A stretch of DNA of 64,000 nt from Sipunculus nudus (GCA_026874595.1 CM049307.1:53105370-53169369), one strand, 5' to 3'. Counted from the stretch's first letter, positions 28,612 through 41,017 are shown. Translations and numbers: made by a program. The notes: a model not told the origin generated them from the sequence alone.

Positions 28612-31600
28612 CTAGATGACCTGAGGTCACGCGCTTGCCGGAAATGATGTAAAGTTAGTCAGATGAACGAGCAGTGTCAAAGTGAAAGAAAATAATCCAT
28701 AGTTTGTGAAGAAAGAACCAATATTAACAAAGTTCTAAAGAAAATAAGATTTTGATATATTTTGATCACCTTGACCTTGATCTTTAACTTATTTGAATAA
28801 TAAACATAGGGCTTCCAGATATCATCACGATATATGACAAGTGTAATTTACAAAACGATTCCTGCAAAACTGTGGCCAGTAGAATGCTACATGTGAGACG
28901 CAAGAACCAGGAAGCAGGCGAAATTGAGGACAACTGACAAACAGACAAACATACTGACCCAAGATTGAGAACAGATGACTTAATCATGTTATGAAGAAAC
29001 CTAAGAGGAAGATAATAAGCTATAATTTATGTAAATGAGGTTAATAGTTTTGGAGATATGGCCAAAAAATGATATGTTGTGCAAGTTTGAGTGCAGCGCC
29101 CCCTAGCGGCCAATTCTGGAAAATGAAAAATCGGTTTCGAGATATTAGTGTGAGACATAAGATGTAATAGTTTTAAAAAGATTCTTTCAAAACTGTGTCC
29201 TGTAGAATGCTATATGTGAGACGCAAGAACCGGCAAGCAAGCGGATTTGAGGACAACTAAGAAACAGACGGACACACAGACAAAGTGACAGAAGATTGAG
29301 ACCAGATGACTAAACGAATTCATGAAGAAGACTTAGTTGAAAAAAATAAACTATAGTTTTTGTAATTGAGGCTTATAATTTTGGTGATATTGCCGAAACA
29401 TGATAAGTTGGAGAGGTTTGCACCCAGCGCCCCCTAGCGGCCAAATTAAAAAAATGAAAAATTGGTTTCGAGATAATAGTGTAGGACTTAAGATATGCCA
29501 GTTTCAAAAAGATTCCTGCAAAACTGTGGCCTCCAGGGCAAGATTACTGAAATCTCGAAATATCTCGTTTGACGAGATATTATACGAGATATTGCGAGAC
29601 TCTTAATAGAATCTTGTAGTACTAGGTGAATGCTACTTGAAGCAAAAAACTAGACCTCTGTAGCTTTAAAACTGACAAATTTAGAAAAATATCAGCACTT
29701 TTCACCAAAAATGCGTTACCATGGTTACCACAAATTGAGTCAGCTACACACCAGAAAACAGGCCTTGGAATGACGATTAAAATGAGCTACTGTTGAAGTA
29801 GATATGACCAATATTAACACAGATATGAACAAAAAACCGTTTTGTGTACTTTTGATGACCTTGACCTTGACATTTGACCTATAATGCCCAAAAACAATAG
29901 GCCTCCAGGACTTTTGCTTGTCTACCAGCTGTATAAGTTTGAAAGCAATTGCTGGAAAATTGTGGCCTGTAGAGAGTACACAGACAGACAGACAGACAGA
30001 CAGACAAACTAGATGACCTGAGGTCACGCGCTTGCCGGAAATGATGTAAAGTTAGTCAGATGAACGAGCAGTGTCAAAGTGAAAGAAAATAATCCATAGT
30101 TTGTGAAGAAAGAACCAATATTAACAAAGTTCTAAAGAAAATAAGATTTTGATATATTTTGATCACCTTGACCTTGACCTTTGACTTATTTGAATAATAA
30201 TCATAGGACTTCCAGATATCATCACGATATATGACAAGTGTAATTTACAAAACGATTCCTGCAAAACTGTGGCCAGTAGAATGTTACATGTGAGACGCAA
30301 GAACCAGGAAGCAGGCGAAATTGAGGAAAACTGGCAAACAGACAAACATACTGACCCAATATTGAGAACAGATGACTTAATCATGTTATGAAGAAACCTA
30401 AGAGGAAGATAATAAGCAATAGATTATGTAAATGAGGTTAATAGTTTTGGAGATATGGCCAAAAAATGATATGTTGTGCAAGTTTGAGTGCACCGCCCCC
30501 TAGCGGCCAATTCTGGAAAATGAAAAATCGGTTTCGAGATATTAGTGTAAGACATAAGATGTAATAGTTTTAAAAGGATTCTTTCAAAACTGTGGCCTGT
30601 AGAATGCTATATGTGAGACGCAAGAACCGGCAAGCAAGCGAATTTGAGGACAACTGAGAAACAGACTGACACACAGACAAAGTGACTCAAGATTGAGACC
30701 AAATGAATACACCAGGTTTTTGGAAAGACCCAGAGGAAGAAAATAAGCTATAGTTTATGTAAATGATGTTTATAGTTTTGGAGATATGGCCAAAAAATGA
30801 TATGTTGTGCAAGTTTGAGTGCACCGCCCCCTAGCGGCCAATTCTGGAAAATGAAAAATCAGTTTCGAGATATTAGTGTAAGACATAAGATGTAATAGTT
30901 TTAAAAAGATTCTTTCAAAACTGTGTCCTGTAGAATGCTATATGTGAGACGAAAGAACCGGCAAGCAAGTTGATTAGAGGACAACTGAGAAACAGACGGA
31001 CACACAGACAAAGTGCGAAAGATTGAGACCAGATGACTAAACGAATTCATGAAGAAGACTTAGATGAAAATAATAAACTATAGTTTTTGTAATTGAGGCT
31101 TATAATTTTGGAGATATTGCCAAAACATGATATGTTGGAGAGGTTTGCACCCAGCGCCCCCTAGCGGCCGAATTAAAAAAATGAAAAATTGATTTCGAGA
31201 TAATAGTGTAGGACTTAAGATATGCCAGTTTCAAAAAGATTCCTGCAAAACTGTGGCCTCCAGGGCAAGATTACTGAAATCTCGAAATATCTCGTTTGAC
31301 GAGATATTATACGAGATATTTCGAGACTCTTAATAGAATCTTGTAGTACTAGGTGAATGCTACCTGAAGCAAAAAACTAGACCTCTGTAGCTTTAAAACT
31401 GACAAATTTAGAAAAATATCAGCACTTTTCCCCAAAAATGCGTTACCATGGTTACCGCAAATTGAGTCAGCTACACACCAGAAGACCGGCCTTGGAATGA
31501 CGATTAAAATGAGCTACTGTTGAAGTAGATACGACCAATATTAACACAGATATGAACAAAAAACCGTTTTGTATACTTTTGATGACCTTGACCTTGACAT

Positions 31601-33691
31601 TTGACCTATAATGCCCAAAAACAATAGGCCTCCAGGACTTTTGCTTGTCTACCAGCTGTATAAGTTTGAAAGCAATTGCTGGAAAATTGTGGCCTGTAGA
31701 GAGTACACAGACAGACAGACAGACAGACAAACAAACTAGATGACCTGAGGTCACGCGCTTGCCGGAAATGATGTAAAGTTAGTCAGATGAACGAGCAGTG
31801 TCAAAGTGAAAGAAAATAATCCATAGTTTGTAAAGAAAGAACCAATATTAATAAAGTTCTAAAGAAAATAAGATTTTGATATATTTTGATCAACTTGACC
31901 TTGGCCTTTGACTTATTTGAATAATAAACATAGGACTTCCAGAAATCATCACGATATATGACAAGTGTAATTTACAAAACGATTCCTGCAAAACTGTGGC
32001 CAGTAGAATGCTACATGTGAGACGCAAGAACCAGGAAGCAGGCGAAATTGAGGACAACTGACAAACAGACAACATACTGACAAACTGACCCAAGATTGTG
32101 AACAGATGACTTAATCATGTTATGAAGAAACCTGAGAGGAAGATAATAAGCTATAGTTTGTGTAAATGAGGTTTATAGTTTTGGAGATATGGCCAAAAAA
32201 TGATATGTTGTGCAAGTTTGAGTGCACCGCCCCCTAGCGGCCAATTCTGGAAAATGAAAAATCCGTTTCGAGATATTAGTGTAAGACATAAGATGTAATA
32301 GTTTTAAAAGGATTCTTTCAAAACTGTGGCCTGTATAATGCTATATGTGAGACACAAGAACCGGCAAGCAAGCGGATTTGAGGACAACTGAGAAACAGAC
32401 GGACACACAGACAAAATGACTCAAGATTGAGACCAAATGAATACACCAGTTTTTTTTAAAGACCCAGAGGAAGATAATAAGCTATAGTTTATGTAAATGA
32501 GGTTTATAGTTTTGGAGATATGGCCAAAAAATGATATGTTGTGCAAGTTTGAGTGCACCGCCCCCTAGCGGCCAATTCTGGAAAATGAAAAATCTGTTTC
32601 GAGATATTAGTGTAAGACATTACCTGTAACAGTTTTAAAAGGATTCTTTCAAAACTGTGGCCTGTAGAATGCTATATAAGAGACGCCAGAACCGGTAAGC
32701 AGGCGATTTTGAGGACAACTGAGAAACAGACGGACACACTGACAAAGTGACTCAAGATTATGTCAAAATGACTCCACCAGAATTTTGAAAAGACTCAGAT
32801 GAAGAAAATAAGCTATGGTTTATGTAATTGAGGCTCACAGTTTTGGAGATATGGCCAAAACATGATAAGTTGGGGAGGTTTGCATACAGCACCACCTAGT
32901 GGCTGCATTCAAAAAATGGAAAAACGATTTCGAGATAATAGTGTAGGACTTACGATATGAAAGTTTCAAAAAGATTCCTGCAAAACTGTGACCTCCAGGG
33001 CAAGATTACTGAAATCTCGAAATATCTCGTTTGACGAGATATTATACGAGATATCGCGAGACTTTTAATAAAATCTTGCAGTACTTGTTAAATGCTACCT
33101 GATGCAAAAAACTAGACCTCTCTAGCTTTAAAACTGACAAAGTTAGAAAAATAAGACCCCTTATTTCAGAATATCATGACTTTTTCCCCAAAATACGTAA
33201 CCATGGTTACGGCAAATTTGAAAGAGCTACACACCAGAAGAAAGGCCTGGGAATGACGTTTAAAATGAGCTATGTTTGAAGAAGATACCACTAACAGTTA
33301 CAAAGATATGAAGAAAAAACCGTTTTGAGAAGTTTTGATGACCTTGACCTTGACCTTGGACCTATGTCGCCCAATAACAATAGGCCTCGAGGACTTTTGC
33401 TTGTCTATCAGCTGTGTAAGTTTAAAAGCAATTGCTGCAAAATTGTGGCCTGTAGAGAGTACACAGACAGACAGACAAACAAACAAACAGACAAACAGAC
33501 ATCCGCGACTGACTAACCTGCTTGCAGAAATCGAAGATTTCCGGCAAGCAACAAACAGACAAACAGACATCCGCGACTGACCAACCTGCTTGCAGAAATC
33601 GAAGATTTCCGGCAAGCAACAAACAAACAGACAAACAGACATCCGCGACTGACCAACCTGCTTGCAGAAATCGAAGATTTCCGGCAAGCAA
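28612..33691 (+). mobile_element. Family D head-to-tail array (three starts, three end hairpins)
   Basis: Three 5' ends (CTAGATGACCTGAGGTCA, then GCTTGCCGGAAAT) lie at 28612, 30009 and 31736, with no 3' end between them. At the right end the terminal hairpin GCTTGCAGAAATC...GATTTCCGGCAAGC occurs three times in a 68-72-bp repeat (33520-33549, 33588-33617, 33660-33689). Its right arm is the reverse complement of the 5' motif GCTTGCCGGAAAT. Bodies contain GACCTTGACC clusters, CCCCCTAGCGG motifs and CAGACAGACAGA runs. No proteins; the CLSVCLSVC-type frames are translations of the simple repeats. Confidence 0.75.
29095..32905 (-). repeat. Eight CTCF-core-like motifs in the D array
   Basis: Minus-strand CCGCTAGGGGGCG(C/G) occurs at about 29095-29111, 29426-29442, 30492-30508, 30822-30839, 31153-31169, 32225-32242 and 32556-32573. 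A variant, CCACTAGGTGGTGC, is at 32887-32905. They match the core CCASYAGRKGGCRS with about one mismatch, all in the same orientation. Spacing follows the ~330-bp subrepeat. Binding is inference. Confidence 0.55.
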
Positions 33692-34304
33692 CAAACTTCA
33701 GAAAGCAGTACTTGGGGATCATTTCTGTGTGATATTAAACATTTTGGCCATATGGTTTCTGAGAAGAAGTTTTTTGTAGCCCTCAGTGTGATACAGGCAC
33801 TGATGACCCCGTACAAAAAAGCGAATGCAGGTTGCGCCACCAATACCTCAATTTCAGATACGACCTATGTGACCAACATTAGCATAAAATTTGGTGATGA
33901 TAGCTCCAGCCCTTTCTGAGATTTAAATTTTAATATGCTTTTTTGGACAGATGACAAAGATCAACCTCCTGTAACTCGGCCAAAAATCTCTGAATTGGAA
34001 CCATTCAAATAAACTTGAGAAAGATTGTTCCAGGGATCATTTCTGTGAAATATAGGACAATTTGGCTGGACAGTTTCAGAGAAGAAGATTTTTAAAGCTT
34101 TTTTAGCTTTTTCCAAATAAAATCTAAGAAAATGCAGTAAGAAAAAAATAAACAAAACCCTATATAGTATTTTGGATGACTGATTATTTGCAAAATCTTT
34201 GGTGATGCGAGCTCCTACCGTTTTGAGGTAGCTATGGTTAACGTACAGACAACGCACGACACACAACGGAAGCCGCATCATCGCATAAGCTCACAGGTTC
34301 GCTA
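33692..34304 (+). mobile_element. Family G 3' part
   Basis: It is alignable with 16530-17030: GTTGCGCCACCAATACCTCAATTTCAGATA, TTGTTCCAGGGATCATTTCTGTG and GAGGTAGCTATGGTTAACGT. It ends GCATAAGCTCACAGGTTCGCTAA at 34284-34305. The 5' end is missing at the D boundary. Confidence 0.65.
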
Positions 34305-34620
34305 AAAAATTAACCCTCGGCCTTTTGTAAACTGCCTGCCACTAAAGAGGACTCCGTCTCACGCTTCCCTTGGACAAGGTGGAGTCACTGGTTTATTTGT
34401 AAACCCTAACCCTTGAGAAAAACACCAAATATACATTGGATAGCCATGATCCGTGTGCATACAAATGCCTCGAGAGCGCAACACAACGTATGTGAATGAC
34501 GTAGGCAGGACATGTGCACACAAGCTAAGACTAAGTGGTGTTAACAAGCAGAGGTAGGAATCATGACGGATATGACAAGATGAATAGTGTGAATAAAGGA
34601 TAAATTATACATTATTATGG

Positions 34621-35372
34621 GCTAAGATGGCCAAACTATAGAATCCGTCCTACCGTGCCTGTCCAACTATGATTCTCAGGGCATCTCAGTTGTGACAAAA
34701 CCTGCATGTACCACTCCTATAAGATATGCTTGTATCATTCCTATCTCTATAGAACTTGTTTTTTTTCCTGGTGTATCAATATTTCCTTCATTAACACTGT
34801 CTCATTCTAACACATTTCACAGCATGTCCTCCATTTTTTGAGGTGTTCCATAAAATATTGTTTCTAAATTTTTCCTCCCTCTCCCTAAATGTCATCCTTG
34901 ATTTTAAGGCTAAGCGGGGGTTTTGGGGCGCGGCCCCCAATTTAAAATAAATATATATGTTGATATAAACCTGGGTTACTAACCAAAGCTGGGGTTTGGG
35001 GGCAATGCCCCCAATTTAAAAAAAAAATATTTCTTGACCAAAACATTAATTTCACAATTGACCGTCAGGTGGCGCTACTGTAAAACAGAGTTATAATGAT
35101 CAGGAAACCCCAGTTTGGTATCTCAGCAAGTAAGCTCAGATGGTTAGAGTGCAGTGTCAGAATTCATGAGTGTGCAAGTTCAAACCCAGGTAGTGCCAGA
35201 TCAGTTTATAGTTGTATCATGTGTTACCAATGTAAATAAGACTTTCAGACAGGCAGAAAAATTGAAACTGAGTCTGAGAAATGCTTGAGAGGGGAATTGG
35301 TAGGAGGTAAGGTGAAAGGGTTTGTTTGTCCCTAAACCGGTAAGACGGATTCTATAGTCGCTCTGCTAAGAT
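34621..35372. mobile_element. hAT-like non-autonomous element with 8-bp duplication
   Basis: An inverted pair, CTATAGAATCCGTCCTACCG (34636-34655) and its complement (35338-35357, one mismatch), is bracketed at equal distance (six bases) by the direct repeat GCTAAGAT (34621-34628 and 35365-35372). An 8-bp target duplication is typical of hAT elements. The outer six bases of the two termini do not match each other, so the family is uncertain. The element contains a tRNA-like SINE and GGGGGC-rich repeats at 34914-35015. Confidence 0.5.
35121..35260 (+). mobile_element. tRNA-derived SINE
   Basis: A box-A-like AAGCTCAGATGGTTAGAG (35132-35149) and box-B-like AAGTTCAAACCC (35177-35188) lie about 30 bp apart, as in a tRNA gene. 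The cloverleaf is degraded, and the sequence continues downstream into a non-tRNA tail. Such promoters drive RNA polymerase III transcription of SINEs. It is not a functional tRNA gene because the acceptor stem is not paired. Confidence 0.55.
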
Positions 35373-35519
35373 ATAAGTGACAAGGCTTATAGGATACAAG
35401 TAACATGTATCTATTGTCGATAAAAGGGTCCTGAACGGTAGGCACTACTTCTACAGTCGCACCACGGAATCTCTAGTGGGTAGGCACGGATTCTCTAGTC
35501 GCACCGAGTTTTTATATGG

Positions 35520-35760
35520 TTTAAATTTTGCGCATAAAATTTTGTGATGCTAGCTCCTGTCGTTTTCAAGATAGTATGAGTCAACATACAGACAACGGAG
35601 GATGCCACACAGGTTTGCTAAAAAAAGGTCCTCAGGTCTGGAAAATGGGGGGGGGGGGGGGGGGGGGGGAATCCAGGCATAACAACTTTTTTTGTTTTGA
35701 AAGGGGGGGGGGGGTCCGGACCCCCTCAACACCCCCCAAGCCCCCTTGGACCCGTTTTTG
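35520..35760 (+). repeat. Family G 3' fragment and poly-G/poly-C repeat
   Basis: 35520-35625 matches a family-G 3' end (GATGCTAGCTCCTG..., GGTTTGCTAAAA). It is followed by a 23-base G run (35647-35669), a second G run (35703-35714) and a GGTCCGGACCCCC repeat shared with 47920-48110, 45800-45960 and 61290-61390. Confidence 0.6.
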
Positions 35761-35837
35761 AGGTCATATTACAACACTTACCATCTGTTCCGTAGGCTGG
35801 TACTGTCAGAGAAAAACAAATATACCACTACCAGACC

Positions 35838-36392
35838 TAGCCTGATTTAATTGGACTCAATATTATTATAGGCCCTGCCATATATTGAGTCCAATTGCTA
35901 TACAGTGAGAGTTTTTACAATATAAGCCTCAGACTACACACCATCCATGCCCTTGTAACCAGTGTCTTTAGGTGTTTATTACCCTGTGCCAGCGGTCACT
36001 CTTCAGAGCCGGGCCCGTTGAAACAAAATGTAACATTTTAGCTGTCAATCACTCGAGTCGGCGAGGCTATCAGTGAGGTCATCAAGTTCCACTGTTCTTC
36101 TCTGTCCCTACTAAACTCGCTGGCATGCCTCTGATAAAAAGGTCAGTAAATGTTAAAAAATGATGATCCAAGTTTAATTTTAGTTGCTATCGAAACCATG
36201 AAACACATACTTATTGGTGTTAAAACGGTATAATCCTGTGTCTTGTTGTTTGGCAGTAAACAGGCAGTCAAAGAAGATAGAATGGATCCGTTGCATCTTC
36301 CGTGGCTTATATTTTAGAAACTCTCACTGTATGGCTATCGGACTCAATATATGGCATGGCCTAATAATATTGAGTCAGATTAAATCGGGCTA
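35838..36392. mobile_element. 555-bp MITE with ~80-bp TIRs and 9-bp duplication
   Basis: Termini TAGCC(T/C)GATTTAAT...GACTCAATATTATTA are inverted over about 80 bases (35838-35918 and 36312-36392, about 87% identical by eye). The perfect 9-bp direct repeat TACCAGACC flanks it at 35829-35837 and 36393-36401. Each TIR folds on itself (ATTGGACTCAATAT...ATATTGAGTCCAAT). A 9-bp duplication suggests mobilisation by a Mutator-like transposase. No coding sequence. Confidence 0.8.
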
Positions 36393-36421
36393 TACCAGAC
36401 CCAGAGAGTAGGGGCCGGAGT

Positions 36422-36640
36422 GCTACCCTGTCCTGTAGTGGTACATTTGTACTACTACAGGTCACTGGGCTGTACCAGTACAGGCCACTGTGCTACCCCT
36501 TCTCTGGCCAATCATGGGACTTGATGCCTGACTGGGGGCATAGGAGGATCAGGGCTACCAGGGCAATTAGTGATGAGGACACAGTGGTCAGCTGATTATC
36601 TGCTTTGGTATTACTGTAGTATTAAGATAACAACAACAAT
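36422..36640 (+). repeat. Left arm of a long inverted-repeat pair
   Basis: It begins GCTACCCTGTCCTGTAGTGG and ends TTAAGATAACAACAACAA. Its reverse complement, about 90% identical with small indels, is at 40719-40977. It contains its own hairpin (CCTGTAGTGGTAC...GTACTACTACAGG). Confidence 0.75.
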
Positions 36641-36975
36641 AGTCATGAACCTCCTTTATTGTGTGCACAAATCAAGCAATAGATAAACTCAGAAGTAGGA
36701 ATCTGTTATACTTCTAAGATAATATTAAATATAACAAACAAATTGAAAACTTTTTGTGTTGAATTGGAAGATATAGACCCACTTTGCCATACCAAAAAAT
36801 TCACATATGTGTATTCCCATTTATATGAAAATAAAGTATATTTAATGTGTTGGAAGTCACCTGGAAGTGACAGACAATGCTCAAAATGCATAAAACTTGG
36901 AAGTTGATCACACTGCACCAACCAACAACCAATAACTTTTAGTGGTTTATTTTAGGAAGTTTTATTATATTATAA

Positions 36976-38530
36976 CTAGACATTTCTTGGCACCGCTGGT
37001 GCCATAGTATCGCCAGACAAATGAGGTTTTGTGGTATTTTGTTGATATAATGTGATATAATGCTGACAATACTGTCAAGTCCCATATAGGCAACATTCAT
37101 GAGCCATTTTAAATAGTCTTCGTCCAAAGGTCAAGACCACTCTCAAAGGAAAATGATCCAGTTGTGACTCTGTGGTACACCCAGTGCACTAATTCATTTA
37201 TCACTGACCATCATATCTATTTATAGAATCTGACCATGGCCCAGAACTGCTGATGTTTGGGCAAAACATGATGCAACACCATGTGCAGACCACTAGCTGA
37301 AGCAATCCCCCAGGTTCACTGGAGATTTTCATGATTGTTGGTGATTTTTACCATATATGGCAATATTTAAAGTCAAGTCCACTCTCATATGCAAGGTCAG
37401 GACCCAAATTTAAATATATCTCATCCCATAATCCAAATCTGTGTATATGCATAATATAAAAGAAATCTGTCCATTAGTTTTTGACTTATAATGCTCACAG
37501 TGCTGTCAAGTGGCCCTTTTTAAGATATTCATGATTTTATGTTTTTCACCAAATATGGGAATATTCAAGGTCAAGGTCACTCTCATAGTCACGGTCATGA
37601 CCCCAAATCAATAAACTGCATTCCAAAATATCCAACATTTGAAAAAAAAATTAAATTAAAAAAAAAATAATTTAAATTATATTAAATTTTAAAATTAAAT
37701 TTAAAATTAAATTTAAAATTAAATATACCTCATTCCATAAACCATATCTATATACATGCATAACATGAAAGAAATCTGTCCATTACTGTTTGACTTATAA
37801 TGCTCACAGTATATACTGTCAAGTGGCAATGATGGGGTATTCAAAGGCGCAAAAAACAAGTAAAGAACAATAGGTGGCGCCACCTATCTTCTGCAAAAGA
37901 CAAAACTATCCAAGATCTTCCGTCAACTTAATTTTTGGACCAATCCATGCATCCCTTTTTAAGATATTCATGATTTTATGTGATTTTCACCATATATGGT
38001 AATATTCAAGGTCAAAGCCACTCTCAAAGGAAAGGTCATGACCCCAATTTTAATATACATCATCCTATAACCCATACCTATGTACATGCATAATATTAAA
38101 GAAATCTGTCAATGAGTTTTTGACTTGTGATGCTAAAAGTACTGTCAAGTGGCAATGATGGGGGTATTAAACGGCACAAAAACAAGAAAAGGATACTAGG
38201 TGGCACCACCAGTTTCCGGTACATGACATCACTATCCAAGATCTTTGTCCAACTTGATTTTTGGATAAATCCATGAAAGATTTCTTGAGATATTTAAGAA
38301 TTTAAGTGATTTTCCCCAAAAATGGATCTATTCAAGGTCAAGGTCACTCTCCTAGTTGAGGTCATGACCCCATTTTAAATAGGCTTTGTCCTCTCACCTA
38401 TATCTATAAATGTGTCAAGTTTGAAAAAGATCCTTGAAATATTTTTTGAGTTATTGTGTCCAAAAGAAATCTCTGCGGCGGCGCAACCGTGCCTAAACCA
38501 TAGTATCTCCAGACTATGTATGGCGATACA
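36976..38530 (+). mobile_element. Family B element, both ends present
   Basis: The 5' end is CTAGACATTTCTTGGCACC at 36976 with hairpin GGCACCGCTGGTGCC, then ATAGTATCGCCAGACAAA. The 3' end has TGCGGCGGCGC (38474), ACCATA, and the hairpin GTATCTCCA...TGGCGATAC (38503-38529), followed by AATAA. Internal units repeat (CACTCTCATAGTCAAGGTCATGACCCC and GACTTATAATGCTCACAG, about three times, with GGTGGCGCCACC at 37871). An AT-only patch (37640-37725) interrupts it. Confidence 0.75.
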
Positions 38531-40099
38531 ATAATACATTATATTGTAGTTTATCATATTATCAAGTATTATATGATTTAATATCAAATTAGATCGCCAT
38601 TGTATGAATATATGAATATATTGTCACAATATTATTGAACACATTGTGTATACATATTATTATACCTGTTATGTAATTACATTTAGAATCTTAAGTTTAT
38701 GTATTTGTTTAATTAAAAAAATATGGAGTGTCAAAATTATTTAATTTATAAAAAAAAATAACAATCTTCATAATAAATTTAATTTTTTGTAATTTGTTAT
38801 TTAAGTATTCTATATGGTGAATCATATTTGAAAAAAAATATATTGATGTTTTGTATTGTAATATTAATTTATATAAGTTCTTAAAGTTTAACTATATATT
38901 AAGGAATGATATAGAGTAATTTACAATGGTAAAATACAATTAAGTTTATATTACTTTCATTGAAACTACACATGACAATTTAAAATTCAATTTGTTTGGT
39001 AACTGAATCAAAATACCCCCACTTTCATGAAATACATGAAAACAAAATATAATCTAAAACTTAAAATGATTATATTTAAATTGGGTCTCACTTTTCTGGA
39101 AACATTTAGAAAATATCTGAACTGCATGACTTGTAATTAGGCGTCTTTCTGAAGTGTGCATGCAGACTATGGCGTTGATAATAAAATGATGTCTATGTAT
39201 GATCAGCATTAATTTTCATTGTACGAAATATCATCTTACACGTCACATCGTTATTGACAACTGTTTCATTAAATTGGTTATCAAATTTACGGAAACAATA
39301 AATATAGGTAAACAAAATATAATATAAAACATAATATTTTTCAGGTGCCTTGATAAAAAGGGCAAGGGCCCGCTGAAAGATATAAATATATATATATTTT
39401 GGTTATTTGATATTCATCCAAAGTTTGCCATTTGAAAACCTGTCATATTTTATCATATTTTACATTGTTACATTTAATAATTTTTTTTCATATTTAACTG
39501 TCCATTTAGCATTTATTATTTTTATGAATTATAAATTAATAGATAATTACATTAAGTACCAAGTGAGGGTCGCAGTTAGGGTCTTTGTTATCAGCTGGTG
39601 ATGTTTTTAGCTGCTTGTACAAAGTTGAATCATAATGCAGGGTTTGCCCTTTGTTGTCTTGAATACAATTTTTTTTTATTGCTTGTAGTAGTATGGATGT
39701 GAGCTATATATTTGATGCAGTACATTTATTTGTATTCAATGCATAAATAAATAGGAAATGCTTATTTCCATCCCAAAACTGTGATGCTGGTGCCCCTGAA
39801 ATGTATATATAAATATATAAATTACATCTGGAGACATGATTTTCACTTGAAGGAACTAACTGTTCACTATGGTGGTGTGTTTGTGTATTGTTACTGGTTA
39901 TTGAAGCTTAGTTTAATTAGGTGAGTACCTCCTCATCCATATCCGAGTTGATTTTGTTCTTATGAAAACACACAGTCACACATTAAACAAAAATAGCAAA
40001 CCCTGAGGAATTTCATATGTTTCTTTCCTGAAAGCTGTTTGAACATATATTACATGATAATCATATAGATAAATTATATCACATATTCTGGGTGTAACA

Positions 40100-40102
<3 letters not shown>
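38531..40102. other. No gene; very AT-rich sequence
   Basis: All frames are closed by frequent stops, and no splice-consistent exon or repeat signature was recognised. A family-like phrase, CAAGGGCCCGCTGAAAG, is at about 39361. This region lies between the arms of the long inverted repeat. Confidence 0.5.

Positions 40103-40191
<89 letters not shown>
40103..40191. repeat. (AT)n microsatellite
   Basis: An almost uninterrupted TA run of about 85 bases, followed by several imperfect TGCCATTTTTACC repeats (40200-40268). The open frame through it (MYIYIYIY) is an artefact. Confidence 0.95.
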
Positions 40192-40192
<1 letters not shown>

Positions 40193-40718
40193 TTCAGTGT
40201 GCCATTTTTTCCTAGTTTACATTTGTGCCAATTTTACCTATGCCATTTTTACCTGTGCCATTTTTACCCCTCACCATGGAGTCTATATGATCAGCATTCA
40301 TTTTCATTGCTTCCAAATGAACAGAATCCAGTCAATACAATGGCTTCTTTCTGAACAGCATCAATCTTTATCATACAGCAGATTTTCTATCACTAAAATG
40401 TTAGGGCCTACATATAAACATTTTAAGATACTATGTACTGTATCAACAAAAGATGAGTTAAAATAAAATAAAAATTGTTTTTTTTTAATAATTAGATATA
40501 AGTAGTTATAAGATATAAAAAGATCAAATAGCAATTTTAGTACTAAATTCCATTTCACCATTTTCATTATGTATGACAAGTACATATCATATAAGAATCT
40601 CTTGTGAATGTTCAAATAAAGAAAAGCAGTAACCTCTTTCATTATACAACCATTAATGTAGAGAGAAAGAGAGGAAGAGAGAATGAGTGACAGAAATAGA
40701 GAGTGAGAGAAATAACCT

Positions 40719-40977
40719 TTGTTGTTGTTATCTTAATACTTCAGTTATAACAAAGCAGATAATCAGCTGACCACTGTGTTCTCATCATTTAAGGTCTGGC
40801 ACCAGCCCCAGACACACTAATCAGAATTGCCCTGGTAGCCCTGCTCCTCCTATGCCACCAGTCAGGCATGCAGCACCATGATTGGCCAGAGAAGGGGTAG
40901 CACAGTGGGCTGTACTGGTACAGCCCAGTGTCCTGTAGTAGTACAAATGTAGGCCTACCACTACAGGACAGGGTAGC
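40719..40977 (-). repeat. Right arm of the long inverted-repeat pair
   Basis: It is the reverse complement of 36422-36640, with about 40 extra bases (AGTGTGTCTGGGGCTGGTG in that orientation). Together the arms would bound a 4.56-kb segment. No matching target duplication is visible outside them. Confidence 0.75.
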
Positions 40978-41017
40978 TCTTCGGGTACTGTTGGACCCAG
41001 AAGCCCCCTTATAGTTA

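Noticed and set aside
33298-33843. 181-residue minus frame rich in CLSVCLFVC
   Set aside because: It is a translation of CAGACAGACAAACA simple repeats and the triplicated D hairpin.
35121-35205. Functional tRNA gene
   Set aside because: Box A and box B are recognisable, but the acceptor and anticodon stems do not pair; a SINE is more likely.
40103-40354. Tyr-Ile repeat protein
   Set aside because: It is a translation of a TA microsatellite.
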